DNA from: Persicimonas caeni
Lineage (GTDB): Bacteria; Myxococcota_A; Bradymonadia; Bradymonadales; Bradymonadaceae
DNA: 64,000 nt
Reading direction: 5' to 3'
NCBI RefSeq assembly: GCF_006517175.1
Contig: NZ_CP041186.1
Coordinates: 4,181,074 to 4,245,073 of the forward strand
Shown: in pieces, positions 14,611 to 23,628 of the stretch
How the letters are laid out: each line of letters opens with the position of its first letter
Position numbering within the stretch: the stretch's first letter is position 1
The notes under the pieces: generated by a model
Told to the model about the DNA's origin: nothing
Database searches by the model: none
What the model saw: the letters and a program-made list of their open reading frames with translations, nothing else
Program-made: the position numbers and the translations under genes

Positions 14611-17235
14611 ATGACTCAGGTCGATAAGTTGGAGCTCGAAGAATACCTCCAAGATTACGAGATGTGGATCCGCGGCGGCTACGCGCCGGAAAAGGCACGT
14701 GCGCGTTTGCTTCGTTTCGTTGGAGACGAGGCCGTGGTCGACAAAATCGCCGAAGAGTATCGAAAGCGTACCCGCCGATTCATCAAATTCACGGACCCGC
14801 GTGTGCTGGAGGGGCAGGAGCACATCGAGACTTGGTACCCTGGCCCTGACTTCGATACGGCTTGGTGCTGGCCGGCTTACAAGGGTCTTCTCCACGAGAA
14901 GGGCTGGGCGAATTCAGCAATCGAGAGCGTCGATACGGCCACCACAAAGCTGATGGCGTATCTGCCGCATCCCGGAGAGGGCGATATCTCCACGCGAGGC
15001 TTGGTGCTCGGATACGTGCAGAGCGGTAAGACCGCGAACTACACCGGCCTTATCGCGAAGGCTGCAGACATTGGCTACAAGCTCTTCATCGTTCTGACCG
15101 GAATGACCAGTTCGTTGCGTCGCCAGACGCAGCGTCGACTGCACGCAGAGCTGTGCGCGCCGAACAGCGAGAACTGGAACGAACTCACCTCCGCTACCCA
15201 AGACTTCCAGGGCGTCGGCAATCCCGACTACATGCTGAACCCTCGGCACCCCGAGGGCCGAATCCTCTGCGTCGTCAAAAAGAACGTCTACATTCTGGAC
15301 CGGCTGCGAAAGTTCTTCGCCCAAGCCAAGGACGACGTCAAACGCGGCTGCCCCGTGGTCATCATCGATGACGAAGCGGACCAAGCGAGTGTGAATACTC
15401 GCCGAAAGGCAGATGAGCGTAGCGCCATCAACCAACGAATTGTTCAGTTGCTCGAGACGCTTCCGAAGAGTGTCTACATCGGCTACACCGCGACACCGTT
15501 CGCCAACATCTTCATCGATCCGACGCTTCCAGAAGATCTCTACCCGCGTGATTTTATCTTCGATCTTCCCCGGCCTCGTCAGTACTTCGGTGCGGAGCGC
15601 ATCTTCGGTCGTGAGATGATTCGCTACGATGACGATGAGGCGAGTTACGACGGCCTCGATATGCTCCGTGACGTGCCGGAAGAGGACGCTGTTCGCATGC
15701 AGCCGCCGGGAAGAAACGAGCGTTTCGAGTTCCAGCCGGAAATGACGCCGACGCTCGAAAATGCGCTTCGGTATTTCGTCTTGGCCAGTGCCTGTCGGCT
15801 GGCGCGAGGGCAGACAAATAAGCATAGCAGCATGCTTATTCACACGACGCTCTACACGTATACGCACGGTCAGTTGCAGCAGCTCGTGGCCGGATACGTG
15901 CGCGAGTTCGAGAAGGAGTGGACCAAATATCGCGCCGATCTGAGCAGCGAGCTCCAGACTCTATGGGAGCAGGAGAACGCACGCGTGACGCCTGCCGATC
16001 TCCAGATGGAAATCAATGAAGTGTCGTTTGACGAAATCGCCGAGCATATCGACGAGGTGTTCGAGCGCTGCGAGGTAGTTGTTGATAACGGTCAGATTGG
16101 TAGCGGCCTGAACTACAACACAGAAGAGGCCGGTGTTCATATCGCCATCGGCGGAAACACGCTCTCCCGCGGCCTTACGATTGAAGGGCTCATTGTCAGC
16201 TACTTCATTCGTACGGCGTCAGCCTACGACACGCTCTTGCAAATGGGGCGTTGGTTTGGCTACCGGCCGGGCTATGAGGACTTGCCGCGCGTGTGGATGA
16301 CCTCCGAGTTGCAGGACCACTTCATCCACTTGGCTACGGTCGAAGAGGAGATTCGCCACGACATTCGTCGCTATGAAAAGGAGAACAAAACACCTCTCGA
16401 TTTCGCCGTACGGGTTCAGACACATCCGAAGCTTGCTGTCACGTCACGGCTCAAGATGCAGCATGTGACACTTGCGTCGGCCTCTTATAGCGATAGCCAC
16501 ATTCAGACGTTCCAGTTCAAGCACGACGACCGTGAGTGGCTTCAGTCGAACCTCGAGGTCACACGAGAGCTTCTCGAGCAGGTGAGTGGGAAGCATCAGT
16601 CGGAGAATCAGGCGGGAGCGCGCTGGCTCTACCGAAACGTCGATGTCGAGCCCGTGCTGGAGTTTCTGCGGCAATACCAATCGCTGCATGAGGATTTCGA
16701 AAATCGCTTGCTCATTAACTATGTCGAGCGGGAGCTCGAGCACGAAGGGCTGCAGACGTGGAATATCGGTATCATCGGCAATCAGCGCCTCGATTCGCTC
16801 GATATCGGAGCCGATGTCACGACTCATCTCGTCACACGTTCGCGGTTCCGCAAAATTCAACCGGCCAACATCAAAGCGCTTACCTCTCGGGCAGATAGGA
16901 TCATCGATCTCGACTGGGATGGCTCACTCAAAAGCCTGAACAGTGAGAGTATCAAAAACATGCGCAACGAAAGACAGCCGGATAACGGTCTGCTGCTTAT
17001 TTATCCGATCGACAAAGACTCAGAACCAGCAAACGAATCGAAGCTTCGTCATCCCCTCGACGCCAAAGAGCACATCATCGGCATCGGCTTGTCTTTCCCA
17101 AAATCGAAGCGCCCGATGCGCGACTACGTGAAGAACAACCTCGACCGCGTTTTCGAGGGCGAGGGGCTCGACGAGAGTCGCCCCGAAGAAGAAGATATTG
17201 CGGTCAGCGAAGACGAACAGGAACTGGAAGGCTAG
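14611..17235 (+). CDS. Z1-domain ATPase/putative endonuclease (Mza-like system)
   Basis: This encodes an 874-aa superfamily-2-like ATPase. Walker A is GYVQSGKT (134-141), Walker B VVIIDDEADQAS (about 249-260), then YIGYTATPFANIF (about 290). The Z1 hallmark follows near 512-545: IGGNTLSRGLTIEGL then LLQMGRWFGYRPGYEDLPRV. Z1 proteins occur in restriction-like and anti-phage operons, among them the Mza systems (MutL-, Z1- and AIPR-type proteins). I see the Z1 and MutL-like partners here but no AIPR gene. The acidic C-terminus (about 850-874) is probably disordered. It is followed after 9 nt by the DUF4420 nuclease gene. Confidence 0.88.
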   Translation: MTQVDKLELEEYLQDYEMWIRGGYAPEKARARLLRFVGDEAVVDKIAEEYRKRTRRFIKFTDPRVLEGQEHIETWYPGPDFDTAWCWPAYKGLLHEKGWANSAIESVDTATTKLMAYLPHPGEGDISTRGLVLGYVQSGKTANYTGLIAKAADIGYKLFIVLTGMTSSLRRQTQRRLHAELCAPNSENWNELTSATQDFQGVGNPDYMLNPRHPEGRILCVVKKNVYILDRLRKFFAQAKDDVKRGCPVVIIDDEADQASVNTRRKADERSAINQRIVQLLETLPKSVYIGYTATPFANIFIDPTLPEDLYPRDFIFDLPRPRQYFGAERIFGREMIRYDDDEASYDGLDMLRDVPEEDAVRMQPPGRNERFEFQPEMTPTLENALRYFVLASACRLARGQTNKHSSMLIHTTLYTYTHGQLQQLVAGYVREFEKEWTKYRADLSSELQTLWEQENARVTPADLQMEINEVSFDEIAEHIDEVFERCEVVVDNGQIGSGLNYNTEEAGVHIAIGGNTLSRGLTIEGLIVSYFIRTASAYDTLLQMGRWFGYRPGYEDLPRVWMTSELQDHFIHLATVEEEIRHDIRRYEKENKTPLDFAVRVQTHPKLAVTSRLKMQHVTLASASYSDSHIQTFQFKHDDREWLQSNLEVTRELLEQVSGKHQSENQAGARWLYRNVDVEPVLEFLRQYQSLHEDFENRLLINYVERELEHEGLQTWNIGIIGNQRLDSLDIGADVTTHLVTRSRFRKIQPANIKALTSRADRIIDLDWDGSLKSLNSESIKNMRNERQPDNGLLLIYPIDKDSEPANESKLRHPLDAKEHIIGIGLSFPKSKRPMRDYVKNNLDRVFEGEGLDESRPEEEDIAVSEDEQELEG

Positions 17236-17244
17236 GAATTAGCA

Positions 17245-18249
17245 GTGAAGCTCGAGCAGTTGTGGAATGACATTGCCGCAGAAATCGCTTCGGATGGGCT
17301 ATCGCTCAGCGATTTACAATTGCTCCGGTCGGGAGCACGAACCACATGGGGGGAGATCTACGTAGGCGTCGACCCAAAGGGCCGTCGCCACGTCGTGGTA
17401 CCCGCGCCGGACAACGCGTCCGAAGAGCTCGACAATTCGAGCCGTGGCATGCGTGTGGAGGTCAAACCCTACATTTCGGACGGAAAGCAGCGTCTGTACT
17501 GCGATATCTCCTGCCAGCTCAGCGAGTTGAACGATATGTTCAGCGTGGTCGCGCAGGACATGATCGACGAGTTGCTGGCCGAAGAGGGCGCATCGCCTTT
17601 CCCGGTTTGTGTGCGAGTCCTCGAGCGTTGGCGACAACTGCTCGAGCGGGTTCCGGTCACCATGCTTTCGCCACAAAAGCAGGCCGGGCTTATCACCGAG
17701 CTACTGCTCCTCAATGACCTTGCGGAGCTCTCCCCCAAGGCAATCAAAGCATGGGTCGGCCCCGACGGCGGACGCCACGATTTTGTCTCCGAGGCGGTCG
17801 ACATCGAAGTAAAGAGTTCCATGCGAGTCGAGGGCCGGCGGGTGCATGTGCAGTCTCTCGACCAGCTCGATATTTCCGAGGGACGGCTCTATTTGCACTT
17901 TGTGGCCCTTCGAGAGCCGGTCGGCCAGGGAATCACCATTCCCGGGCTTGTCGATCAACTCAAAGCCAAAGGCGTCAACTCCGTCGACCTTCACGAGAAG
18001 CTCGCTGCCGTGGGCTATTCACCGGTTGACCGGGCTAAGTATGAGGAGACCCGCTTCGAAGTTGTCGAGCGTCTCACCTACCGAGTTGATCAGCCGGGCT
18101 TCCCTCGTCTGGTTGCTTCCTCTTTCTCCGCACAGCTTCCCGCCGGAGTGGAGCGCGTAAACTATGATATCAATCTCGACGTCGATGGTGTCGAGCCGAT
18201 CACTGACGAAGAACTTCAAGAAGCTCTCCAAGCGCTGGTGACGACGTGA
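17245..18249 (+). CDS. PD-(D/E)XK nuclease, DUF4420 type
   Basis: This encodes 334 aa. The nuclease core is visible as E152 (TELLLLNDL), D179 (GRHDFVSE) and E188-V-K190 (DIEVKSS), with the spacing usual in DUF4420 proteins, which carry a 'G.hDF....a.EVK' block. It is therefore likely to cleave DNA for the Z1/MutL-like system. GTG 17245 with AGGA upstream is the start. The stop overlaps the next gene's GTG by 4 bp (GTGA), indicating translational coupling to the GHKL ATPase. DUF4420 proteins commonly neighbour Z1 proteins, which supports the assignment. Confidence 0.85.
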   Translation: MKLEQLWNDIAAEIASDGLSLSDLQLLRSGARTTWGEIYVGVDPKGRRHVVVPAPDNASEELDNSSRGMRVEVKPYISDGKQRLYCDISCQLSELNDMFSVVAQDMIDELLAEEGASPFPVCVRVLERWRQLLERVPVTMLSPQKQAGLITELLLLNDLAELSPKAIKAWVGPDGGRHDFVSEAVDIEVKSSMRVEGRRVHVQSLDQLDISEGRLYLHFVALREPVGQGITIPGLVDQLKAKGVNSVDLHEKLAAVGYSPVDRAKYEETRFEVVERLTYRVDQPGFPRLVASSFSAQLPAGVERVNYDINLDVDGVEPITDEELQEALQALVTT

Positions 18250-20135
18250 CAAGTCTGCACTACCACGCCGAAAAGGTAACGGATTACGGCAATATCACAG
18301 GGGATGGTCTAGGAAACCTCTTGGGCGCACCGAAGCTCGAACCGCTCGAGCTCCTTGTACGCGAGGCCGTCCAGAATAGCTGGGACGCTCGTCGCGAGGA
18401 CGCCGACGCGATCGAGTTCGGGGTCGAGTACAAGACCCTGCGCGACCGGCCTCTTCGAACGCTGCAGGACTCCATCCTGCACTCGCATCCACCGAAGCTC
18501 GACGGCCTGACCCATGAGCCCGAGCTCCCCGTGCTTCTGGTCTGGGACCGAAACACCCGCGGACTCGCCGGTCCTGTTCGACCTACGGAGACTGCCGGAG
18601 GCCGCCGCGATTTCGTCAACTTTGTCTACATGATTGGCGAGACGAAGCCTTCGACGGACCACCAGGGCACCGTCTCCGGCGGTAGCTATGGGTACGGTCG
18701 CTCGTCTTTCTTCCGGGCCAGTCGAGCACGCACTATCCTCGTCCACTCACGCACCGAGGTCGGTGGGGAGCTGGAGTCACGCTTCGTCGGAGTTTCATGG
18801 CTCGACAAGTACAGGGACCCGCGCACTGATGAGCAGTGCACGGGGCGTCACTGGTGGGGCGAGGATCGAGACGGCTGGGTTGGGCCGGTCATCGGCGAGT
18901 CGGCCGATGCAATTGCCAAAGCTCTCGGCATGCCGGTGCCCGGCAAAGCAGAAACCGGAACGACCATCATGGTTCTCGATCCGGCGATGTCGTCGGTAGA
19001 AGCCGACGGCGAGTCGGACAAGCGTTCGAAAAAAGAGCGGGCCGCCACGCCCAAAGAGCAGATTGTCTCGAGCATCTTGTGGAACTGCTGGCCCCGGATG
19101 CTCGCCGGAGGCATCAAGTTCGCCGTTCGTTGGGAGGGGCAAGACGTTCGGATTCCTGACCCTCGACACCACTCGCGCTTGAAAGCTTTCACGAGGGCCT
19201 TCGATACGCTCAGGGGCCGTCGCGACGAAAGCCAGATGGCCCGCACCTTCGAAATTCGAAGCAAGAGTCCCAAGGCGCTGCTTGGAAGGCTGGGCTTGGC
19301 GCGTCGCGCCTTTGCACGCATGCGAGCAACCCCGGACCCCAGTTCGCCGGTAAGTCCGGAGGAGCCACTTCGCCATGTGGCTCTCATGCGCAATACCTTG
19401 ATGGTCCTCAAGTATATGCAGCCGTCAGGTATCCCGCCTCGTGAGGGCGAGCAGTATGCCGGTGTCTTTGTGACCGACCGAGACATTGAGGATGTCTTTG
19501 CTCGCGCCGAGCCGCCCAGCCACGACGATTGGGTCCGGGAGCGACTCTCCGACCGCAACGAGCGTATCTACGTGAACGTGTCGTTTACTCGCATTGACGA
19601 GAAGACCCGCAAATTCGTAGCTCCGACGACGGATCTCGTGACCTCGGCCTACACCAAGTCGGTCGCTGGCCTTGCTGATCATCTGGGCGGCTTGCTGCCC
19701 GGTCTCAATGAAAGCGCACGGGGCAAGGAGACGATCTCCTCCAACGGTGGGGGCGGCGGAGGAACCCGAGAGAAGAAACCGCAAATTCAGGTGAAGCCTC
19801 CCGTTCGAAGGCCCGGTACGAACGAGGTCGAGCTGGAAGTTCCCTTCTCCGTCGGGCATCTCGACAACACCGAAGGTTCCGAAATCACCTTCCAGGTCTC
19901 CGTTGTCACCGCCGGAGGCGCCAAGGAGTCCGCGCCGCCCGAAGGCGGCCGAAAGCCCGTTGTGAAAAGCTGGGTGGTGGGAGATGCCGTTGCGCAACAA
20001 CCGAAGGGCGACGCGAGTGAGATCACGCTGACCATACCGCCAGATGTCGAAGACGGTGTGGTGACCGTTGTTCAGCCGGCCGATTGCATGGTCGACATCG
20101 ATCTGAGCGCCGAAGGTATCGCCAAGGCGGAGTAA
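18246..20135 (+). CDS. MutL/Hsp90-like GHKL ATPase
   Basis: This encodes 629 aa. The Bergerat fold is clear: N-box E40-x3-N44-x2-D47 (REAVQNSWDARR), G1 box D101 and G106 (VWDRNTRGL), and G2-type glycine loop GGSYGYGRSSFF (145-156), which would form the ATP lid. A long middle follows, with a GGGGGGT linker near 500 and a beta-rich C-terminal domain rich in Val and Thr (550-629). In the Mza-type arrangement the MutL-like protein is thought to couple ATP-driven dimer closure to the Z1 partner; the exact role is not established. The start is the GTG that overlaps the upstream stop. Confidence 0.82.
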   Translation: MTSLHYHAEKVTDYGNITGDGLGNLLGAPKLEPLELLVREAVQNSWDARREDADAIEFGVEYKTLRDRPLRTLQDSILHSHPPKLDGLTHEPELPVLLVWDRNTRGLAGPVRPTETAGGRRDFVNFVYMIGETKPSTDHQGTVSGGSYGYGRSSFFRASRARTILVHSRTEVGGELESRFVGVSWLDKYRDPRTDEQCTGRHWWGEDRDGWVGPVIGESADAIAKALGMPVPGKAETGTTIMVLDPAMSSVEADGESDKRSKKERAATPKEQIVSSILWNCWPRMLAGGIKFAVRWEGQDVRIPDPRHHSRLKAFTRAFDTLRGRRDESQMARTFEIRSKSPKALLGRLGLARRAFARMRATPDPSSPVSPEEPLRHVALMRNTLMVLKYMQPSGIPPREGEQYAGVFVTDRDIEDVFARAEPPSHDDWVRERLSDRNERIYVNVSFTRIDEKTRKFVAPTTDLVTSAYTKSVAGLADHLGGLLPGLNESARGKETISSNGGGGGGTREKKPQIQVKPPVRRPGTNEVELEVPFSVGHLDNTEGSEITFQVSVVTAGGAKESAPPEGGRKPVVKSWVVGDAVAQQPKGDASEITLTIPPDVEDGVVTVVQPADCMVDIDLSAEGIAKAE

Positions 20136-20138
20136 TTC

Positions 20139-21056
20139 ATGGCTACAAAACTCAAAATCCCCCCATTTGCAAAGCTTCCCGAAGAGCCTCCCGGTGAACT
20201 TCTCTTTGCTTCACCCTGGGAGATTACGACCGGTCAAGACGGAGGCGACGCCGACCACTGGGACTACCTGGTCAATCTTCGCTTCTCCCGCGCTCTCGAG
20301 ATCGATTTGGCGGCTTTCAGAGAGGCTTGCCAGCTATCCGAGGATGCCCGGATTGCTGTGTTCGCCGAGTGGAGTACGGACCTTACGAACTACATGCGCG
20401 GCCGCGGTGAGGAAGTAGAGATCGACCTCGATGAAGACAGACGTATTGAGGTGTCGTTGAGTTTGCCCATCTGGGGGTCTCAAACGGGTGGAACGCTCTA
20501 CCTCCACACCTTTGTCATGCTTGTCGAGGAGAACTCGCCACAACCCGGCGGCGCGAGGGTTCCGGGCAGTGTGCTGTGGCAAACCACGGAAAAGCGGATT
20601 CTCGAAAGCCCCGGCTCACGGTTGCCTGTATGCGTCGTGAACTTCAAAGACTTTCCGGAGAAGTTCGACAACCCGAATGCAGCTTGGGTCGTCGAGGTTG
20701 TCCCGGAAGGCTTCGAGCTTCCTCCTTCGGTCGGCATGGAGATCTACCTCAATTCACAGCACCAAGAGCTGGTCGAGCTCGTCTCGCCAGACGACAGCTC
20801 CTACGGTTCGGCATTTGCGACTCAGATGATGTACTTCGATATCGGCCGCCAGCTGATTTCGCGTGCTGTGAGCGACGAAGTGTTTTGCGATCCCGAGCAC
20901 CAGTACCCGGAAGGGTCTCTCGGTGACTCCCTTCGCGCTCGCGCCCGGCTGCTCTTTCCCAATCTGACGTTGCCCCAGATTGGTGCACTGCATCGTGAAG
21001 CACCTCAACGATTCGAGACGATTGTACAGGGGGCACTGCTGGAGTTTCCGTCATGA
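20139..21056 (+). CDS. Hypothetical protein of the Z1/MutL-like operon (305 aa)
   Basis: This protein is rich in beta-type sequence: alternating hydrophobics around LSLPIWGSQTGGTLYLHTFV (about 107-127) and VCVVNFKDFPEKFDNPNAAW (about 167-186), with an acidic N-terminal third. No catalytic motif stands out. It begins 3 nt after the GHKL gene and overlaps the next gene by 4 bp (ATGA at 21053), so its product is probably made in fixed ratio with those proteins. It may be a structural or recognition subunit. Confidence 0.7.
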   Translation: MATKLKIPPFAKLPEEPPGELLFASPWEITTGQDGGDADHWDYLVNLRFSRALEIDLAAFREACQLSEDARIAVFAEWSTDLTNYMRGRGEEVEIDLDEDRRIEVSLSLPIWGSQTGGTLYLHTFVMLVEENSPQPGGARVPGSVLWQTTEKRILESPGSRLPVCVVNFKDFPEKFDNPNAAWVVEVVPEGFELPPSVGMEIYLNSQHQELVELVSPDDSSYGSAFATQMMYFDIGRQLISRAVSDEVFCDPEHQYPEGSLGDSLRARARLLFPNLTLPQIGALHREAPQRFETIVQGALLEFPS

Positions 21057-22327
21057 CCCTTTATCTGTTCCCTCGACTGCAAAAAGGAAACGCCAAGCTC
21101 TGGGCGGAGCGTTTCCACGAGATGAGCCCCGAGCAGGTCGCTGAAGCACGGCCGCGATCTGATATTGACGGGGTTCTTTTTGCCCCGACCGGCGGACCGA
21201 AAGTCACAGACGACATTCTACGGGAGTTTCGTCAACAGGTGATCGAGGCTGCAAAGGCCTCGGGCTACCCCGACCAACGCTTCCTCGAGGGCCAGCGCCA
21301 ATTTGATCTCGAGCTCGCCCGCATTCTCCTGAGGCTCCCGATCATCCCCGGAGAGGCCCTGCGCGATGAGGTATGGCAATACCTCACTTGCAAGTTGGTG
21401 CCGGAAGCCGTCGTCTGGCGTTTCGGCTCGACGAAGAGCTCGGTTGTCACCGGCCCTACGACCGAATCGCGTTTTCTCGGGGGAAACCGAAACCTGCTGC
21501 AACGCCTGTGGTGGCGTGCCACCATTCTGCGTGATCCAACGGCCGATGACGAAGTGTGGTTGCTCGACACTTCCGGCCGCGGGCTCACGGAGGACAACAT
21601 GGTGGCATTGCTCGAGCGTGGAAACATCGCCGGCTATCACGATCTTTGCCGCTCGATCGCCACCGAGTTTATAAAGTATCGCCCCTACGTCGAAGGGCTG
21701 CGACAATCCCCTGAAGAGCATTTGCTGCGCGAAGTGATGAAGCGTGTGGTGCGTCGAGCTGCGTTCGCAAACTTGGATGCGGTCGCCGAAGAAGATCGCC
21801 TGGAGACGATTCGCGGTCTCTTCGTCGAGACGATCGAGGCGATGGGAGGGAACCCTCCGTCGCCCGGCCGAATCTACGACAAGATCGCCGTGCGTCACCT
21901 GCGCCCGATCGATCTGCCGAACTCATCGAGCAACCAGCACGAAATTCAGGGAGTCACGGCTCTGCGCCAGTTGCTGGGTGAGGAGGAGCAACAACTCGAT
22001 TGCCATTGGCGTCTGTTCTGGAAGGACGGCTCAGTCCGCAAGGACTTTGATGGCCGGGTAAAGTGGTACGACGCGCGGGCTTCGAGCCCTCGGCGAAGCG
22101 AATGGAGACTCTACTATCCGGCAGGCACTCCACTCGAGGAGGCCGAAGAGCGTGACATGCTCGTCCTCGCCACGAGCCTGACGGACGACCAACTGCACGC
22201 ATTTGTGCTGCCTCGGGGGGCACCGATTTCATTGCAGATTCGTGGTGCGCTGGGAGCTGCAGAAGGAGTCAACGTGCCCGACGAGGTCGAGGAGTTTGTG
22301 CGCGAGAAGTTGCACGAGCGGCTCTAA
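21053..22327 (+). CDS. DUF6339-like protein with possible B3/EcoRII-N-like C-terminal domain
   Basis: This encodes 424 aa. Residues about 1-280 resemble DUF6339: LGGNRNLLQRLWWRA near 142-156, a 'gg.RN...RLWW' signature, followed by helices with EFIKYRP. The last ~115 residues (HWRLFWKDGSVRKDFDGRVK, then SEWRLYY, ERDMLVLAT and LHAFVLPRG) look like the beta-barrel DNA-reading domain at the N-terminus of EcoRII and in related restriction enzymes. If so, this subunit reads sequence or methylation state for the system. That second assignment is a hand comparison and uncertain. Its stop lies 7 nt from the stop of the convergent methyltransferase gene. Confidence 0.6.
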   Translation: MTLYLFPRLQKGNAKLWAERFHEMSPEQVAEARPRSDIDGVLFAPTGGPKVTDDILREFRQQVIEAAKASGYPDQRFLEGQRQFDLELARILLRLPIIPGEALRDEVWQYLTCKLVPEAVVWRFGSTKSSVVTGPTTESRFLGGNRNLLQRLWWRATILRDPTADDEVWLLDTSGRGLTEDNMVALLERGNIAGYHDLCRSIATEFIKYRPYVEGLRQSPEEHLLREVMKRVVRRAAFANLDAVAEEDRLETIRGLFVETIEAMGGNPPSPGRIYDKIAVRHLRPIDLPNSSSNQHEIQGVTALRQLLGEEEQQLDCHWRLFWKDGSVRKDFDGRVKWYDARASSPRRSEWRLYYPAGTPLEEAEERDMLVLATSLTDDQLHAFVLPRGAPISLQIRGALGAAEGVNVPDEVEEFVREKLHERL

Positions 22328-22334
22328 GGCGCAC

Positions 22335-23528
22335 TCACTGACCGACCCGCTCCAGTACCTGTTTCATGCTCTTGGCATTAAACAGTGCAGCCTGGAAGGG
22401 CTCGTCGGTATCCGGAAGCGCGTGGAGCTGCTCTGGATCTGCCAGAAAGGAACTCATGGGGTCGGCGATAGCCTCGACCACCGGGACGCACACGCTGTTC
22501 CCAAACTGCTTGTAGGCCTGGGTGTCGCTTACCGGTTGCTCGACCTCTTCAGTTCGCTCATAGAGCTTCTGGAACTCCTTCGGAAAGCCCTGCAGGCGCG
22601 AGCACTCGAGCGGTGTCAGTCGTCGAGGTCGTACCTCCTCTCCCTGGTAGACGAGCGCTTCTGATCCGTCCTTGTAGTAGCGTGCACTGATGGTGCGCGT
22701 GTATGCCTCGTCGCCTTTGACCATTCCGTAGCCGAACCCGTTGCCTTTGGCGCGGTGTTTTCTGCGGTACTCCTGCAGATACTCCCACAGGCCCGGCGTC
22801 AACGTGTACTTGTCGGGCACGTCGGCGTGGTCCTCGAGTACATGTTTGACCAGCGGCCAGTCTTGGTCGGCGGAAACTTCGTACTCCTGTCGATAGGACT
22901 CGGCCCGGCGCTCGATCCCTTCTTCAACCGTTTGCCAGAACGAAGACCAGTCGAGGCGGCGCTCCCCGAGTCCGAAGGTCTCGCGATGAAACCCGACGAT
23001 GAACACACGCTCTCGGTGCTGGGGAAGGACGTCGGCGGCATCGATGATCTTGTCGGTGAATGCGTAGCCCGCCTGGTGCAGCGAGTACGCGATTACCTTC
23101 CACGTATCGCCGCCGTCGTGCGAGCGGAGGTTTTTGACGTTCTCCAGAAGAAACGCCGAGGGCGTCTTCTCCATCAAGATCTTCTTGATATTGAAAAAGA
23201 GCGTCCCCTTCGTCGGATCGTCGAACCCGTGCGAGCGGCCGAGGGCGTTCTTTTTGGAGACACCGGCCAGCGAGAACGGCTGACACGGGAATCCACCGGC
23301 GAGCACGTCATGGTCGGGAACTTCGGCCGGCTCGATCGCCGTGATATCCTCGTTGAACAGATGATCGTCACCGTCGTTGAAATAGGCTTGGTAGGTCTTC
23401 CGTGCCCACTTGTCGATCTCGGAGGTCATCACGCAGTGGCCGCCCGCTTTCTCGAGTGCGATGCGGATTCCACCGATGCCCGCAAAGAGATCGATGAAGT
23501 CGAAGGAATGACTTTCGTTGTTGCCCAT
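22335..23528 (-). CDS. DNA (cytosine-5) methyltransferase, Dcm-like
   Basis: This encodes a 397-aa C5 methyltransferase with all major motifs: I DLFAGIGGIRIALEKAG (13-29), IV GGFPCQPFSLAG with catalytic C82, VI LLENVKNL, VIII QHRERVFIVGF, IX RRLTPLECSRLQGFP and X QFGNSVCVPVV. The target-recognition region lies between VIII and IX. It would protect host DNA from, or set the target for, the adjacent nuclease operon, facing it tail to tail. It is divergent from the HhH glycosylase gene with 100 nt between starts, so both may be fired from one control region. The ribosome site is weak. Confidence 0.92.
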   Translation of the reverse strand: MGNNESHSFDFIDLFAGIGGIRIALEKAGGHCVMTSEIDKWARKTYQAYFNDGDDHLFNEDITAIEPAEVPDHDVLAGGFPCQPFSLAGVSKKNALGRSHGFDDPTKGTLFFNIKKILMEKTPSAFLLENVKNLRSHDGGDTWKVIAYSLHQAGYAFTDKIIDAADVLPQHRERVFIVGFHRETFGLGERRLDWSSFWQTVEEGIERRAESYRQEYEVSADQDWPLVKHVLEDHADVPDKYTLTPGLWEYLQEYRRKHRAKGNGFGYGMVKGDEAYTRTISARYYKDGSEALVYQGEEVRPRRLTPLECSRLQGFPKEFQKLYERTEEVEQPVSDTQAYKQFGNSVCVPVVEAIADPMSSFLADPEQLHALPDTDEPFQAALFNAKSMKQVLERVGQ

Positions 23529-23628
23529 TATGGTGACTGGTGTCTGTAGCGCTGGTTGTTAGTCTCTGCCGGCGGGTTTCGCTGGCCGTACAGTTGTACT
23601 GGTTTCCTCCCCTTCCCCTCAAGCATCG

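Noticed and set aside
21053..23528. A plain EcoRII-type restriction-modification pair
   Set aside because: The C-terminal segment of the 21053-22327 product only resembles the EcoRII reader domain. The EcoRII catalytic domain is not visible, and the gene is coupled to the Z1/MutL-like operon instead.
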